Shown here: positions 1 to 8,410 of the stretch, piece by piece
Layout of the letters: each line of letters opens with the position of its first letter
Numbering within the stretch: the first letter of the stretch is position 1
From: Flavobacterium sp. 1
GTDB lineage: Bacteria; Bacteroidota; Bacteroidia; Flavobacteriales; Flavobacteriaceae
Length of the DNA stretch: 64,000 nt
Assembly (NCBI RefSeq): GCF_002797935.1
Contig: NZ_PGER01000001.1
Location: 1,984,001-2,048,000 of the forward strand
Direction: 5' to 3'
Program-made: the position numbers and the translations under genes
Notes under the pieces: model-generated
The model's input: the letters and a program-made list of their open reading frames with translations, nothing else
What the model was told of the DNA's origin: nothing
The model's database searches: none

Positions 1-120
1 ATTTCCAACTCCGATTGAAATTATGATAGGCAACTTCCATTTTCCGCTTATCACATCTAGTGCATCCCTAACTGGTTTTATTGTATCGAGGCAATCACAA
101 TGTATTTTCTTCTGTGCCAT
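1..120 (-). CDS. HxlR-family transcriptional regulator, 5' end only
   Basis: Reading the minus strand from the ATG at 120 gives 40 open codons to the window edge, so this is the N-terminus of a longer gene. The segment contains Cys8 and Cys10 followed by DVISGKWKLPIII, the typical start of the winged-helix domain in HxlR/MarR-like regulators. Many members sense electrophiles or redox stress through an N-terminal cysteine and control a divergent oxidoreductase, which fits the NADP-binding oxidoreductase starting at 238 on the other strand. An inverted repeat in the intergenic region is its probable operator. The rest of the gene lies outside the window, so neither its length nor its C-terminus can be judged. 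Confidence 0.75.
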   Translation of the reverse strand, partial: MAQKKIHCDCLDTIKPVRDALDVISGKWKLPIIISIGVGN

Positions 121-140
121 AGTTTTACAATTTAATATTT

Positions 141-160
141 TACTTTCCTACGGGAAAGTA
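141..160. promoter_or_regulatory. Inverted repeat, candidate HxlR operator
   Basis: TACTTTCC (141-148) and GGAAAGTA (153-160) form a perfect 8-bp inverted repeat around a 4-base spacer, 20 bases upstream of the regulator start. A further half-site GAAAGTA lies at 171-177, just before the -7 element of the divergent gene. The outer TACT...AGTA resembles sites of YodB/HxlR-type regulators. That it binds this regulator is inferred from position and symmetry. Confidence 0.6.
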
Positions 161-185
161 CTATACAAAAGAAAGTAATATTTTT

Positions 186-193
186 TAATTTTG
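186..193 (+). promoter_or_regulatory. Candidate -7 element for the oxidoreductase gene
   Basis: TAATTTTG matches the Bacteroidota -7 consensus TAnnTTTG and lies 44 bases upstream of the ATG at 238. No clear TTG -33 element is visible. The position expected for it is occupied by the inverted repeat and half-site, consistent with regulator-controlled transcription. Confidence 0.45.
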
Positions 194-237
194 CAAAGAA
201 TACTTTTAAATAAAAATAAATCATAAATATCAATAAT

Positions 238-993
238 ATGAAAATAGGAATAATAGGTACCGGTGCAATCGGCGGTACGATCGCAAAAAAGATGGCTGTA
301 GCTGGTCACAATGTGAAAGTGAATAATTCAGGCGATGTTGCTAAATTAAATGCTCGCGCTGAAGAATTAGGTGTATTAGCTTCAACTCTAAAGGATGTTG
401 TAAAAGACGTAGATGTCATAATTTTATCAGTGCCGACGATAGCAATCCCAACTATACCCAAAGATTTGTTAGCAAACGTTCCGGAAAATGTAATTGTGGT
501 TGACACTTCGAATTATTATCCATTCCGCGATGCCGATATTGAAGAGATAAAAAACGGAAAAGTGGAAAGTGTTTGGATCTCTGAACAATTGGGAAGACCC
601 GTAATAAAGGCATTCAACAATTTATTGGCAGAAACACTTGAAAATGGCGGAAAAGAACCCGGTGCTGAAGACAGAATTGCAATGGCTGTAGCTGGTGATG
701 ATGCAGAGGCAAAAAAAGTAATTGCCGGATTAATTAATGATGCTGGTTATGATGTGGTTGACTCTGGGGATCTTTCCGAATCTTGGAGACACCAACCAGG
801 CACACCTGCTTACTGTACAGAACTTAACGCAGAAGAACTAAAACAGGCACTTGCAGATGGCATAAAAGAAGATGCCCCTTCTATAAGAGATAAAGCAATT
901 GCTGGTCTTTCATCTCTCCCATCATATCCGTCTCATCCCGATGTAGTTAAATTCAATAGAGCATTGTTTCAAAAAAATCCTAAATCTGTTTAA
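238..993 (+). CDS. NADP-binding oxidoreductase, F420-reductase-like (NAD-binding domain 2)
   Basis: A 251-residue protein that opens directly with a Rossmann fold: GIIGTGAIGGTIAKK at residues 4-18 carries the GxGxxG dinucleotide motif, followed by a second strand ending KVNNS, suggestive of NADP binding. The architecture is that of the coenzyme F420-dependent NADP oxidoreductase family, which in bacteria without F420 mostly consists of uncharacterised NADP-dependent reductases. There is no signal peptide, so it is cytoplasmic. It is divergent from an HxlR regulator and followed by an SDR gene, a common arrangement in flavobacterial stress or redox clusters. The substrate cannot be predicted from sequence. 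The ATG at 238 is the first start and begins at the Rossmann strand, so the start is secure. Confidence 0.8.
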   Translation: MKIGIIGTGAIGGTIAKKMAVAGHNVKVNNSGDVAKLNARAEELGVLASTLKDVVKDVDVIILSVPTIAIPTIPKDLLANVPENVIVVDTSNYYPFRDADIEEIKNGKVESVWISEQLGRPVIKAFNNLLAETLENGGKEPGAEDRIAMAVAGDDAEAKKVIAGLINDAGYDVVDSGDLSESWRHQPGTPAYCTELNAEELKQALADGIKEDAPSIRDKAIAGLSSLPSYPSHPDVVKFNRALFQKNPKSV

Positions 994-1247
994 AGAAAAC
1001 TGGTTATAAAAAAAAATCCCTTCCCATTAGGAAAGATTTATTTTAAATATTCTTTGGTAATTGAACTATAAAAGCAATCATTAATGAAATATCAAGGAGA
1101 TCGTTTTGACATCTGTTGCAAATATCGAGTTAGAACAGTGGCAAAATTTCGTTAAAACGTTTCATTATTGCCCACTTTTGTATCATAATCGATAGGAGTA
1201 ATTAACGGAAATTTGTCTCAATAATTAAAACAATAAAATATAGTACA

Positions 1248-2066
1248 ATGAAAAAAACAATTTTTATAACAGGTGCATCCCGGGGATTCGGAAAAATTTG
1301 GACTGAAGCTTTTCTTAAACGTGGCGATAATGTTGTAGCAACAGTAAGAAATACAGAATCATTAAAGGATTTGGCTTCAGAATATCAGGAAAATTTATTG
1401 GTTTTACAATTAGATGTAACCGATAAAAAAGCATCCTTTGAAGCCGTTTCAAAAGCAAAGAGCCATTTTGGAGCAATTGATGTATTGATTAATAATGCAG
1501 GATACGGACATTTTGGTGCTATTGAAGAATTGGAAGAACAGGAAATCCGTACACAGTTTGAGACCAATGTACTTGGGCTGATTTGGCTTACGCAGGCAGT
1601 TATTCCTATTATGCGCGAACAAAAATCGGGTCATATTATCCAGCTTTCAAGTGTTTTGGGCGTTATTGCATTGCCTACTTTAGGGATTTACAGTGCTTCT
1701 AAATTTGCTGTTGAAGGTCTAACCGAATCTCTGGCTGCAGAAGTTGCAGGATTCGGAATCAAAGTCACTCTTGTAGAACCAAATGGTTATGAAACCGATT
1801 TCAGCGCATCTTCTGCTGTACAAAGTAAACCTTTGCCACAGTATGATGCCGTAAGAGCAGCACTTTTTGGAGGGGTCAAAGAAGAAGATAATGGCGTGCC
1901 TGAAGCGACTTCAGAAGCCGTTTTAAAACTTGTAGATGCAGAAAATCCTCCGTTAAGATTACTGTTAGGCAAGGCTGGTGTGCAATGGGCTAAATATGCT
2001 TATGCCGAACGTTTGAAAACCTGGGAAGAATGGCAGGACGTTTCTGAAGCGGCACATGGAAAATAA
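1248..2066 (+). CDS. SDR-family NAD(P)-dependent oxidoreductase
   Basis: A 272-residue classical short-chain dehydrogenase/reductase. Residues 9-15 (GASRGFG) form the TGxxxGxG cofactor loop, NNAGYG at 82-87 is the NNAG motif, serines near 134-135 and YSASK at 148-152 supply the Ser-Tyr-Lys catalytic set. Length and motif spacing are normal for the family. It acts in the cytoplasm on an unknown alcohol or carbonyl. It lies 254 bases downstream of the other oxidoreductase with no overlap, so it probably has its own promoter, although I found no convincing -33/-7 pair. A strong hairpin follows the stop, so it is transcribed separately from the AraC-type gene next to it. Confidence 0.88.
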   Translation: MKKTIFITGASRGFGKIWTEAFLKRGDNVVATVRNTESLKDLASEYQENLLVLQLDVTDKKASFEAVSKAKSHFGAIDVLINNAGYGHFGAIEELEEQEIRTQFETNVLGLIWLTQAVIPIMREQKSGHIIQLSSVLGVIALPTLGIYSASKFAVEGLTESLAAEVAGFGIKVTLVEPNGYETDFSASSAVQSKPLPQYDAVRAALFGGVKEEDNGVPEATSEAVLKLVDAENPPLRLLLGKAGVQWAKYAYAERLKTWEEWQDVSEAAHGK

Positions 2067-2077
2067 AATTTAAATTT

Positions 2078-2113
2078 GCAGAATCCGATTCGTCGGGTTC
2101 TGCATTTCTTTTA
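2078..2113 (+). terminator. Rho-independent terminator after the SDR gene
   Basis: GCAGAATCCGA (2078-2088) pairs with TCGGGTTCTGC (2093-2103) through one G-U pair around a TTCG loop, followed by a T-rich tail. It lies 11 bases after the SDR stop codon. Confidence 0.8.
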
Positions 2114-2124
2114 AAATTAAACAG

Positions 2125-3021
2125 ATGAATCATTTCGATAATATAAGTAGTTACAACCAGGCTATCGGACTTAAAGCTCCCGAACATCCATTGTTTTATA
2201 TTGCTCGGGGCAATATGGAATGTTGTACTGTTGGCAAGGAATCTGAATTTACGGCTGATTTTTATATCATTATTTTCAAAAAAGTCGAATCGGGAAGCAT
2301 GCAATACGGAAAAACAAAATATGATCATAACCAGGGGAAAATGTCATTCATTAAACCGAGACAGATTACCGGATGTAAAAATATTCGTTTAGAGGAAGAC
2401 TGTTTCGTAATTCTTATTCACGAAGATTTTTTATCAGGAACAGCGATGCATAATGAAATCAAGAAATATGCCTATTTTGAATATGAAGTAAATGAAGCGT
2501 TGCACCTTTCGCCCAGTGAAGAAGAGACAATTTGGAATCTGGAGTATGCGATGGAAAAAGAATATCACAATAACGTTGATGATTACAGCAAGACAATCAT
2601 TCTTAGTCATCTTGATACGATGCTTAAATATGCGCAGCGCTTTTACAAACGGCAATTTATTGACCGTGCAGATTTAAAAGGAGCCACGTTTACAAAGTTT
2701 AATGATTTGCTTTTAGAGTATTTTGAAAATAAAACGAATAATGATTTTGGCTTGCCAACTGTTAGCTATATGGCTGAAAAGCTCAATGTATCTTCACGTT
2801 ATCTAACCGATTTGCTTAAGCAGGAAACTGGGAAAACAGCTTTGGAACTTATTCATCTCTATTTGATTTCAGAAGCAAAAAATTTATTGAAAGAGGGAAA
2901 AATGAATATTACCGAAATTTCTGTTTCTCTGGGATTTGAAAATCCTACTTATTTTTCAAGATTATTTAAAAAAGAAGTTGGAATCACGCCCAATATATTC
3001 AGAGAGGAAAGTTTGAATTAA
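2125..3021 (+). CDS. AraC-family transcriptional regulator
   Basis: A 298-residue protein with a variable N-terminal half and a C-terminal double helix-turn-helix of the AraC/XylS type from about residue 195. The segment from LNVSSRYLTDLLKQETGKTALELI to ISVSLGFENPTYFSRLFKKEVGITPNIFRE (roughly 215-293) is diagnostic, including the GFxxPTYFSRLFK signature of the second helix-turn-helix. The N-terminal part (AraC-binding-like, about 20-180) probably senses a small molecule. It is on the same strand as the SDR gene but begins only 11 bases after that gene's terminator, so its promoter may overlap the terminator. Regulators of this type beside SDR genes usually control the neighbouring oxidoreductase; that is inference here. 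Confidence 0.88.
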   Translation: MNHFDNISSYNQAIGLKAPEHPLFYIARGNMECCTVGKESEFTADFYIIIFKKVESGSMQYGKTKYDHNQGKMSFIKPRQITGCKNIRLEEDCFVILIHEDFLSGTAMHNEIKKYAYFEYEVNEALHLSPSEEETIWNLEYAMEKEYHNNVDDYSKTIILSHLDTMLKYAQRFYKRQFIDRADLKGATFTKFNDLLLEYFENKTNNDFGLPTVSYMAEKLNVSSRYLTDLLKQETGKTALELIHLYLISEAKNLLKEGKMNITEISVSLGFENPTYFSRLFKKEVGITPNIFREESLN

Positions 3022-3206
3022 GTAATCAAACCTGAGTTAGATAAACAAATCATTTTTGATGATGAAATGCCTATAATTTATAGCAAATATATAAATGAAA
3101 ATAAATTTGGATTTCAAGATAAGTACCATCCGCTCTCACCTTTTTGTCCGTCGTCTCTCCTTACAAAAAAACTCCACTACTATCGCTCACCATAAGATAA
3201 CTATAA

Positions 3207-3850
3207 ACCTGGACTCGATTAATAAAAGACTGCTAATTGGTTAGTTTTAACTGTTTCGTATTTTAAAGAAGGTTTTTTTGCAGAAAGTTGTAAGCAATTA
3301 TTCCGGCAATAAGATTTGCTGAAAAGTTAGTAAATGAACGATGTCTAGAGTGTTCAACTTGGCAAATATTTTTAAGTTCATCGTTAACTGTTTCGATTAT
3401 TGAGCGTTTACGAAGTAAAATTTTATCACTCATTTCCTTCAAACTATTTTTCATATTATTGCGAATGCTTGTAATTAACTGGATTCCATCAACAAATAAT
3501 AATTGAGAAAGTTTTTCGCTTATATGCCCTTTATCACCGAATAACTTTCCAAAAACAGCATTCAAAAAAACCTCTTTTTTCAATAGTTCTCTATCATCAA
3601 CATTAGCTTGAGTTACGGCAAAGCTTAATGATTCTCCCTTGTCATCAATAATGATATGTATCTTAAAGCCATGAAACCAGTCCATTGTAGATTTACCAGT
3701 AGTGGCAGTACCTTTGAAAACTTTATTTCTCCTGATTCTTTTATTTTTACAAATTCTTATTGGTGTTGAGTCTACAAATGAAATCCATGTGCAATTACCT
3801 AGACAACAGATTTTTACAAAAATAGTCATTGACAAAAGAACACTTTGCAT
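3207..3850 (-). mobile_element. IS982-family insertion sequence remnant
   Basis: Contains the 5'-truncated transposase described separately plus its 3' flank. The sequence starting at 3207 (ACCTGGACTCGATTAA) begins with AC and resembles an IS982-type end, and a similar string, ACCTGAGTTAGATAAA, occurs at 3030-3045 in the same orientation. No matching inverted end can be recognised on the 3850-3990 side. The element therefore seems to have lost one end together with the N-terminal third of the transposase. The outer limits are uncertain. Confidence 0.55.
3263..3850 (-). pseudogene. IS982-family transposase, N-terminally truncated
   Basis: A 195-residue open frame matching the catalytic core of IS982 DDE transposases. 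It has GNCTWISFVDSTPIRICKN with the first Asp, FGDKGHISEKL with the second Asp, and KRSIIETVNDELKN with the Glu, followed by the usual ending ANLIAGIIAYNFLQ. Full-length relatives have roughly 100 additional N-terminal residues, and I could not find these in any frame upstream. The first 12 residues of this frame look unrelated to the family, so the ATG at 3850 is probably not a genuine start. It is an inactive remnant beside another damaged gene, suggesting a locally decaying stretch. Confidence 0.75.
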
Positions 3851-3986
3851 CAGTTATAAAAAACGATTATAAGAAACTGTATTTGAAAACTCATTTTGCA
3901 TATGCTTTTGAACATAAAAAATATAATAGTGCTTGAAACAACGAAAACCACTCAAATGAAAAAGTAAATAAAATTACCTCAATTAG

Positions 3987-4969
3987 TTAATCCTGATTAA
4001 TAAAATATAGTTGTTGCGGATCATTTGCAATTGCCACTAAAGCATTGTAAATATATTGAGATACCAAAGCACCTCCCTTAATATTTATTAAATCAATATC
4101 ATCTTCAGGTGTATGATACTGCGGGTGGCCTCCTGTATGAAATCCTATACAAGCTATAGAATATTTATAAAATGAAACATGATCAGATCCTCCAACTTCA
4201 CCAGCGTGTATAACTGGATTAAGGGTACTGCTTTCGCTTAATTTCTTCATCAATTGTACTCCATTTGGAAAAGTTCCTGCGCCTCCCATATAAATTTGCT
4301 TCTCTTCATTTAGCCTTCCAACCATATCCATATTCAACATTACTTTTACAGCATTCTTTTCAATCGGCAAATGGGAAACAAAATATTTAGAGCCTAATAA
4401 CCCTTCCTCTTCACCACTAAAAGAAATAAAAATGATGCTTCTTTTGGGTTTGACATTAGCTTTTGATAATTGCTGCAGTATACACAGCAAGGCCGAAACT
4501 CCAGAAGCATTGTCATCTGCTCCGTTATGAATTGCCATTACTTCCTTTTTTTACTACCTGAACCTTCTCCTCCCCATCCCCAATGATCATAATGGGCTCC
4601 TATTACTATAAATTCATTTTTAAGTTTATCATCTGATCCTTCCATATATCCCACAACATTTTGTGTTGTAACACTATCTGATTTCACTTTATTTATTCCT
4701 TCTTTTACAAATAGCTTAAAAGATTGATAATAATTTCTGTTGAATTCCTTCAGACCATATTTTTTAAAATATTTCTTAATGTAAGATGCTGCGTCATTAT
4801 TTTCTTTTGTGCCAGGGAAACGACCTTCCATCTTATCAGAAGAAAGATATTTATCATGTTTGTAAAATGTTTTGGCATTAATACCATCCTGAGCATTAAT
4901 AGTGATATTAAAAAATAATACACTAATCAAAAAGACTTTAAATTTTAAGTTTTCTAAAAATAACATCAT
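3987..4969 (-). pseudogene. M28-family zinc aminopeptidase, split by a frameshift
   Basis: Two adjoining minus-strand frames together make one M28 peptidase. The upstream half (4538-4969, 143 codons) has a signal peptide ending ITINAQ, LSSDKMEGRFPGT and the metal-binding IGAHYDHWGWGGEGSG. The downstream half (3987-4538, 183 codons) continues with GADDNASGVSALL and FISFSGEEEGLLGS, which contain the other zinc ligands and the catalytic Glu pair. The halves meet at a run of seven A residues (4546-4552, minus strand). One extra A, or a -1 slip, restores the frame as KKKEVMAIHNGADDN. Upstream stop and downstream ATG overlap as TAATG. It would process peptides released by the PUL. Options are a true pseudogene, a sequencing indel, or slippage on the A run. 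Confidence 0.75.
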
Positions 4970-4993
4970 TTCTTTTTTATATAAATTGAAAAA

Positions 4994-5326
4994 TTACTTA
5001 AGTTCAAAAATTTTATCCATCAATATCCATTTTTCTCCCGGTTTTGAACTCGGTAAGGGTTTTTGAAATTCCCACATCAATGTTTCCCACTCTTGAACTT
5101 TTAAATTTTCAGTATCTAATCTTGATTTTTTTTCAAAAGAAAAACCAGAATCTGCTTCTATAATCATAAACAAACGATCTCCAATATTATAGATTTCAAG
5201 ATTAATAATTCCTGCATCTTTAATGCTTTGTGTAATTTCCGGCCAAACGTTTTGATGCAGCCTTATATATTCATCAATTAAATTGGGATCATTTTTTAAA
5301 TCTAAAGTAAGACAGTATTTTTGCAT
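4994..5326 (-). CDS. L-rhamnose mutarotase-family protein (probable fucose/rhamnose mutarotase)
   Basis: A 110-residue single-domain protein of the RhaM/DUF718 family, which interconverts anomers of L-rhamnose and sometimes L-fucose. Typical features are the N-terminal YCLTLDLKNDPNLIDEYIRLH, then HQNVWPEI with a conserved His, and the WEFQKPLP segment near residue 88. Length equals the family norm and there is no signal peptide, so it is cytoplasmic. It follows the sialidase-like gene by 74 bases and precedes the M28 pseudogene by 24 bases, at the end of the SusC operon. Because two fucosidases occur in this locus and no rhamnosidase does, L-fucose released from glycans is the likelier substrate; that is inference from context. 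Confidence 0.82.
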   Translation of the reverse strand: MQKYCLTLDLKNDPNLIDEYIRLHQNVWPEITQSIKDAGIINLEIYNIGDRLFMIIEADSGFSFEKKSRLDTENLKVQEWETLMWEFQKPLPSSKPGEKWILMDKIFELK

Positions 5327-5400
5327 AATTTTATTTTCTGTTTATTTTTCAATTTCCACATTGAGAAGTTGTACAAGCTTAGAATTATCTGAAAACTAAC

Positions 5401-6450
5401 TTATTTCTCCAGTTCAAATACTGCATGCTTAATATATTTTCTATTAAAAGTGTACAAAATATGAACTTTACCATCGCTGGTTTGAATAATTGCCGGATAA
5501 CTGAATTCCCCTTCTGTCTGGTTTTCTAGATCAAATAACTTTTCCCATTTTACTCCATCTTTTGAATATTCTACATCTAGTACATTTCGCCCATTGAACC
5601 AATCTTTTCCTTGCGGCAATGGATTATTTACTAATAAAAATGAATTTTTAGCTAAAGTAACGGCATCAATTCCTGAATTAGAATTTACAACGTGGATACT
5701 ATCTGTTCTTTCCCAGGTATTTCCATTGTCCTCAGACCAGCTTGAAATTATTTTATTGTGTTTGCTTCTGGACAGCATCTGAATCTCCTTCGGAGAATGA
5801 ACCAAAAACGCAGGCTGGATAATATCAAATTCTTTTTTATTTTCAACAGTGATCTTTTCCCAAGTATCAGTGGTCTCAGTATACCTTTCTAAGTGAACTC
5901 TCCATTTATTGTCTCCAACACTTTCTGTACTACTTCCGCATAAAATAACGCCCGGAGTTGTTTCTATTGGCTTATTTTTGATTGGACCAAGAATACTATC
6001 CGGAAGATACTTAGGAACACTCCAGGTATTTCCGTTATCTTTTGAAATGATCATGGCACCAAACCACTCCCTAGGATTTTTACCGACTTTATAGAATAAA
6101 TATAAATTTTCGCTTTTACTTTTGAACAATACGGGATTCCAGCATGGTAATGTATCTCCTTTTATTATTGCAGGTTTAATTAGGTTTTGCGGTACTGACC
6201 AGATTTTTTCTTTATAAATTGAAAAATAAATCCCTACATCTTTGGCTCCTTCATATTTTCCTCCAAACCAAGCAGCCATCAGCTGATTTGGCTTAAGCTC
6301 TACTAATGCTGCAGCGTGGCTGTTATTAGTTATTGGCTGATTCGTTATAAAGGCATCAGTTATGCTGCTTACTTTTAATTTCTTTACTGAAGAGCAGGAA
6401 ACACTAACCAAAACTAATAATAGCATTAAAGAATTAAATTTTAAAATCAT
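5401..6450 (-). CDS. Sialidase-like (BNR repeat) exported lipoprotein
   Basis: A 349-residue protein with a lipoprotein signal whose lipobox ends VSVSC (Cys19). Two Asp-box turns are visible: SKDNGNTWSVP and SEDNGNTWERTD, with a weaker third, SKDGVKWEKL, so the fold is a BNR/sialidase beta-propeller (BNR_2 type). Annotators would call it exo-alpha-sialidase (GH33-like), which fits removal of terminal sialic acid from N-glycans. However, the classical FRIP motif is absent; the corresponding place reads NSHAAALVELKPNQLMAAWFGG. Activity on another sugar is therefore possible. It lies between PNGase F and the mutarotase in the SusC operon. Confidence 0.7.
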   Translation of the reverse strand: MILKFNSLMLLLVLVSVSCSSVKKLKVSSITDAFITNQPITNNSHAAALVELKPNQLMAAWFGGKYEGAKDVGIYFSIYKEKIWSVPQNLIKPAIIKGDTLPCWNPVLFKSKSENLYLFYKVGKNPREWFGAMIISKDNGNTWSVPKYLPDSILGPIKNKPIETTPGVILCGSSTESVGDNKWRVHLERYTETTDTWEKITVENKKEFDIIQPAFLVHSPKEIQMLSRSKHNKIISSWSEDNGNTWERTDSIHVVNSNSGIDAVTLAKNSFLLVNNPLPQGKDWFNGRNVLDVEYSKDGVKWEKLFDLENQTEGEFSYPAIIQTSDGKVHILYTFNRKYIKHAVFELEK

Positions 6451-6594
6451 TGTTTATTGTAAATTTAAAGCTTTTTAATGTTTTATTCTACACTGCTTTA
6501 ACAGTATTATGTAATGATAAAAGCACTGCTTTACAGAAATTAAATTGCTAACTCAATAAAAAAATCACAACAAAAGTATTCTTTTATTTAACAA

Positions 6595-8286
6595 TTAATT
6601 ATTCAATTGACCAACCAGAACTCCTGAAACATTCCAATGGTTTGTACTGGGACCTTCATTTGGACCTTGTTCTATAACTACCTCTATCACATGATTTCCT
6701 TTTAGCAGATTAGTTAACGGAATAATATATGGCGGGGTTAATGTTCCCGGACACCAATTAGAGCGGCTTAAATCACTAGAAGATAAACCATCAGAGAAAT
6801 TCCCTGAAGCAGGGTTAGATAATCGATACGTAGCACAATCTGTTCGCCAAGGAATGATTTTAAAAACCTCTTGACCATCAATAAACAATTTATTCATTCT
6901 TGGTACAAATTCATCTCCATTTTCCCAGCCGCCATGACCTGTTGTGGTATACAAAAGCTGTAAGTTTTGTAAATCTTCCTTAATTTCAAAATTTACTTTC
7001 AAAGTATCATTAGAAAAAAGGCCCCCATAATTTTGACCCGACATTTCCATAGTATTAACTGTTGAAAATAAAGATGCTATATACTTTTTCTTAGTTAGCT
7101 TGCCTTCGTTATTGTTCATTAATGGATAAGCATCAAGTTCGAGACTTATTGTATGGCCGCCAGCATCATAATTGCCAATAAAAATGCCAATCCAAATTTC
7201 ATCTTCATCAGTAGGAACAAGAGAGCTGACGTCTTCTTTATAAACGACTTCTTTTGCCCAGTTATAATTATTTATTTTCCGTTTATCATTAAAATAATTA
7301 ACTCCAAATGGCGTAAAAAACCTAAGTATTTCGATTGCTGGCAGATAACCTTTTTCTTTTATAATTCCTTGATATTTATTTTTTTTATTATCTGTATAAA
7401 TTGGTAATCGATCCAATCCATGTAAATAAGCATCTAATAATGTAGTCATGTCTCCCTCTTTTTTTGCTGGAATAATGAATACTGAACCAGTCCTGTCATA
7501 AGCATCACCATTAGACTTACAGGTTAGTTTTGCAAAAATGGAATTACTGTTTTTTAATTCCGGAGTAATTTTTATTTTTTTCAGAACTACGCTCCCGTTA
7601 GAAAAATGATAAACCTTGTCTGCAATAAGGTCTTTTTCTTTTGGAATTATTGACTTAGGATCGAAGTTTAAATTTTCATTCTCAAAAATATGCAATTTAG
7701 TATATCTGGAGTTAATGAGAATTTCTTCAAATTCTGACTTATCAACCAGTACTGTCTTGTCATCATAATTAATAAATGGCTCATAATTTTTAACTTTAGT
7801 TATAGAACTAGCTGTCAGAGTCTGATTTCCATTATAAACCATTTCCAATACAAGTGCATTTTTATTTGGCAGATAATTACTATTAGGAGTCCCTTTTACT
7901 GCAGCCTTTTCTGTATACCAAACATCAATTCTATTTGAAAAATAAGAAAAAGAAACATGCTGACAATCATAGCCCAGTATGACACGGGTATCATTTTCTT
8001 TTTTAGAAATAGGTAAGCTGTCAAATGGAGTTATTTTTTTGAAAACAGTATTTTTATCCTTAATGGTGCTAACGTTATAATTATTTTTTAAATCGATGTA
8101 TTGCTGAATTTTATCAGTTGGTTTTGATAAAAAAACCATTTGATTATATACATAGATTTCGATATTCTCACCTGTTTTTTTTCCGTTTTCAAATTTATCG
8201 TACTTAATTTTATACACCTCTGATTTGGTTTGAGCTGCGAGTACTAAAGAAAAAAACAATAATATGGCATTAAAAAATTTCATCAT
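6595..8286 (-). CDS. Peptide-N-glycosidase F-like glycoamidase (PNGase F-II type)
   Basis: A 563-residue secreted enzyme with a signal peptide ending VLAAQ. PNGase F cleaves the amide between Asn and the innermost GlcNAc of N-glycans. The C-terminal half aligns by eye with both eight-stranded domains of PNGase F: DAYDRTGSVF (261-270) matches the CDEWDR region, placing D264-R265 at the catalytic Asp60-Arg61; IEILRFFTPFGV (318-329) matches YEIGRFITPYWV; GHGGWENGDEF (450-460) puts E459 at Glu206; and NWCPGT (510-515) is conserved. The extra N-terminal domain of about 230 residues resembles the bowl-like domain of Elizabethkingia PNGase F-II. It follows susD by 124 bases. ATG codons at 8286 and 8283 are equivalent starts. 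Confidence 0.9.
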   Translation of the reverse strand: MMKFFNAILLFFSLVLAAQTKSEVYKIKYDKFENGKKTGENIEIYVYNQMVFLSKPTDKIQQYIDLKNNYNVSTIKDKNTVFKKITPFDSLPISKKENDTRVILGYDCQHVSFSYFSNRIDVWYTEKAAVKGTPNSNYLPNKNALVLEMVYNGNQTLTASSITKVKNYEPFINYDDKTVLVDKSEFEEILINSRYTKLHIFENENLNFDPKSIIPKEKDLIADKVYHFSNGSVVLKKIKITPELKNSNSIFAKLTCKSNGDAYDRTGSVFIIPAKKEGDMTTLLDAYLHGLDRLPIYTDNKKNKYQGIIKEKGYLPAIEILRFFTPFGVNYFNDKRKINNYNWAKEVVYKEDVSSLVPTDEDEIWIGIFIGNYDAGGHTISLELDAYPLMNNNEGKLTKKKYIASLFSTVNTMEMSGQNYGGLFSNDTLKVNFEIKEDLQNLQLLYTTTGHGGWENGDEFVPRMNKLFIDGQEVFKIIPWRTDCATYRLSNPASGNFSDGLSSSDLSRSNWCPGTLTPPYIIPLTNLLKGNHVIEVVIEQGPNEGPSTNHWNVSGVLVGQLNN

Positions 8287-8410
8287 GTATTTACAAATAA
8301 TTTATTATTTAATTTTTGAGAAAAAATAAACTGGAAAAACAGAGGTAAGAATTACATCTTACCTCTGCTTAAACTTATTAGTGCTTTAATTGCACTTTAT
8401 TATTGAAATT

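Noticed and set aside
1009..1045. Possible hairpin after the first oxidoreductase gene
   Set aside because: AAATCCCTTCC and GGAAAGATTT pair only with mismatches, so it is too weak to call a terminator.
3030..3226. Two similar ACCTG...GAT strings as a target-site duplication or paired IS ends
   Set aside because: They are in direct orientation and imperfect, so they do not behave as IS inverted ends or as a short target duplication.
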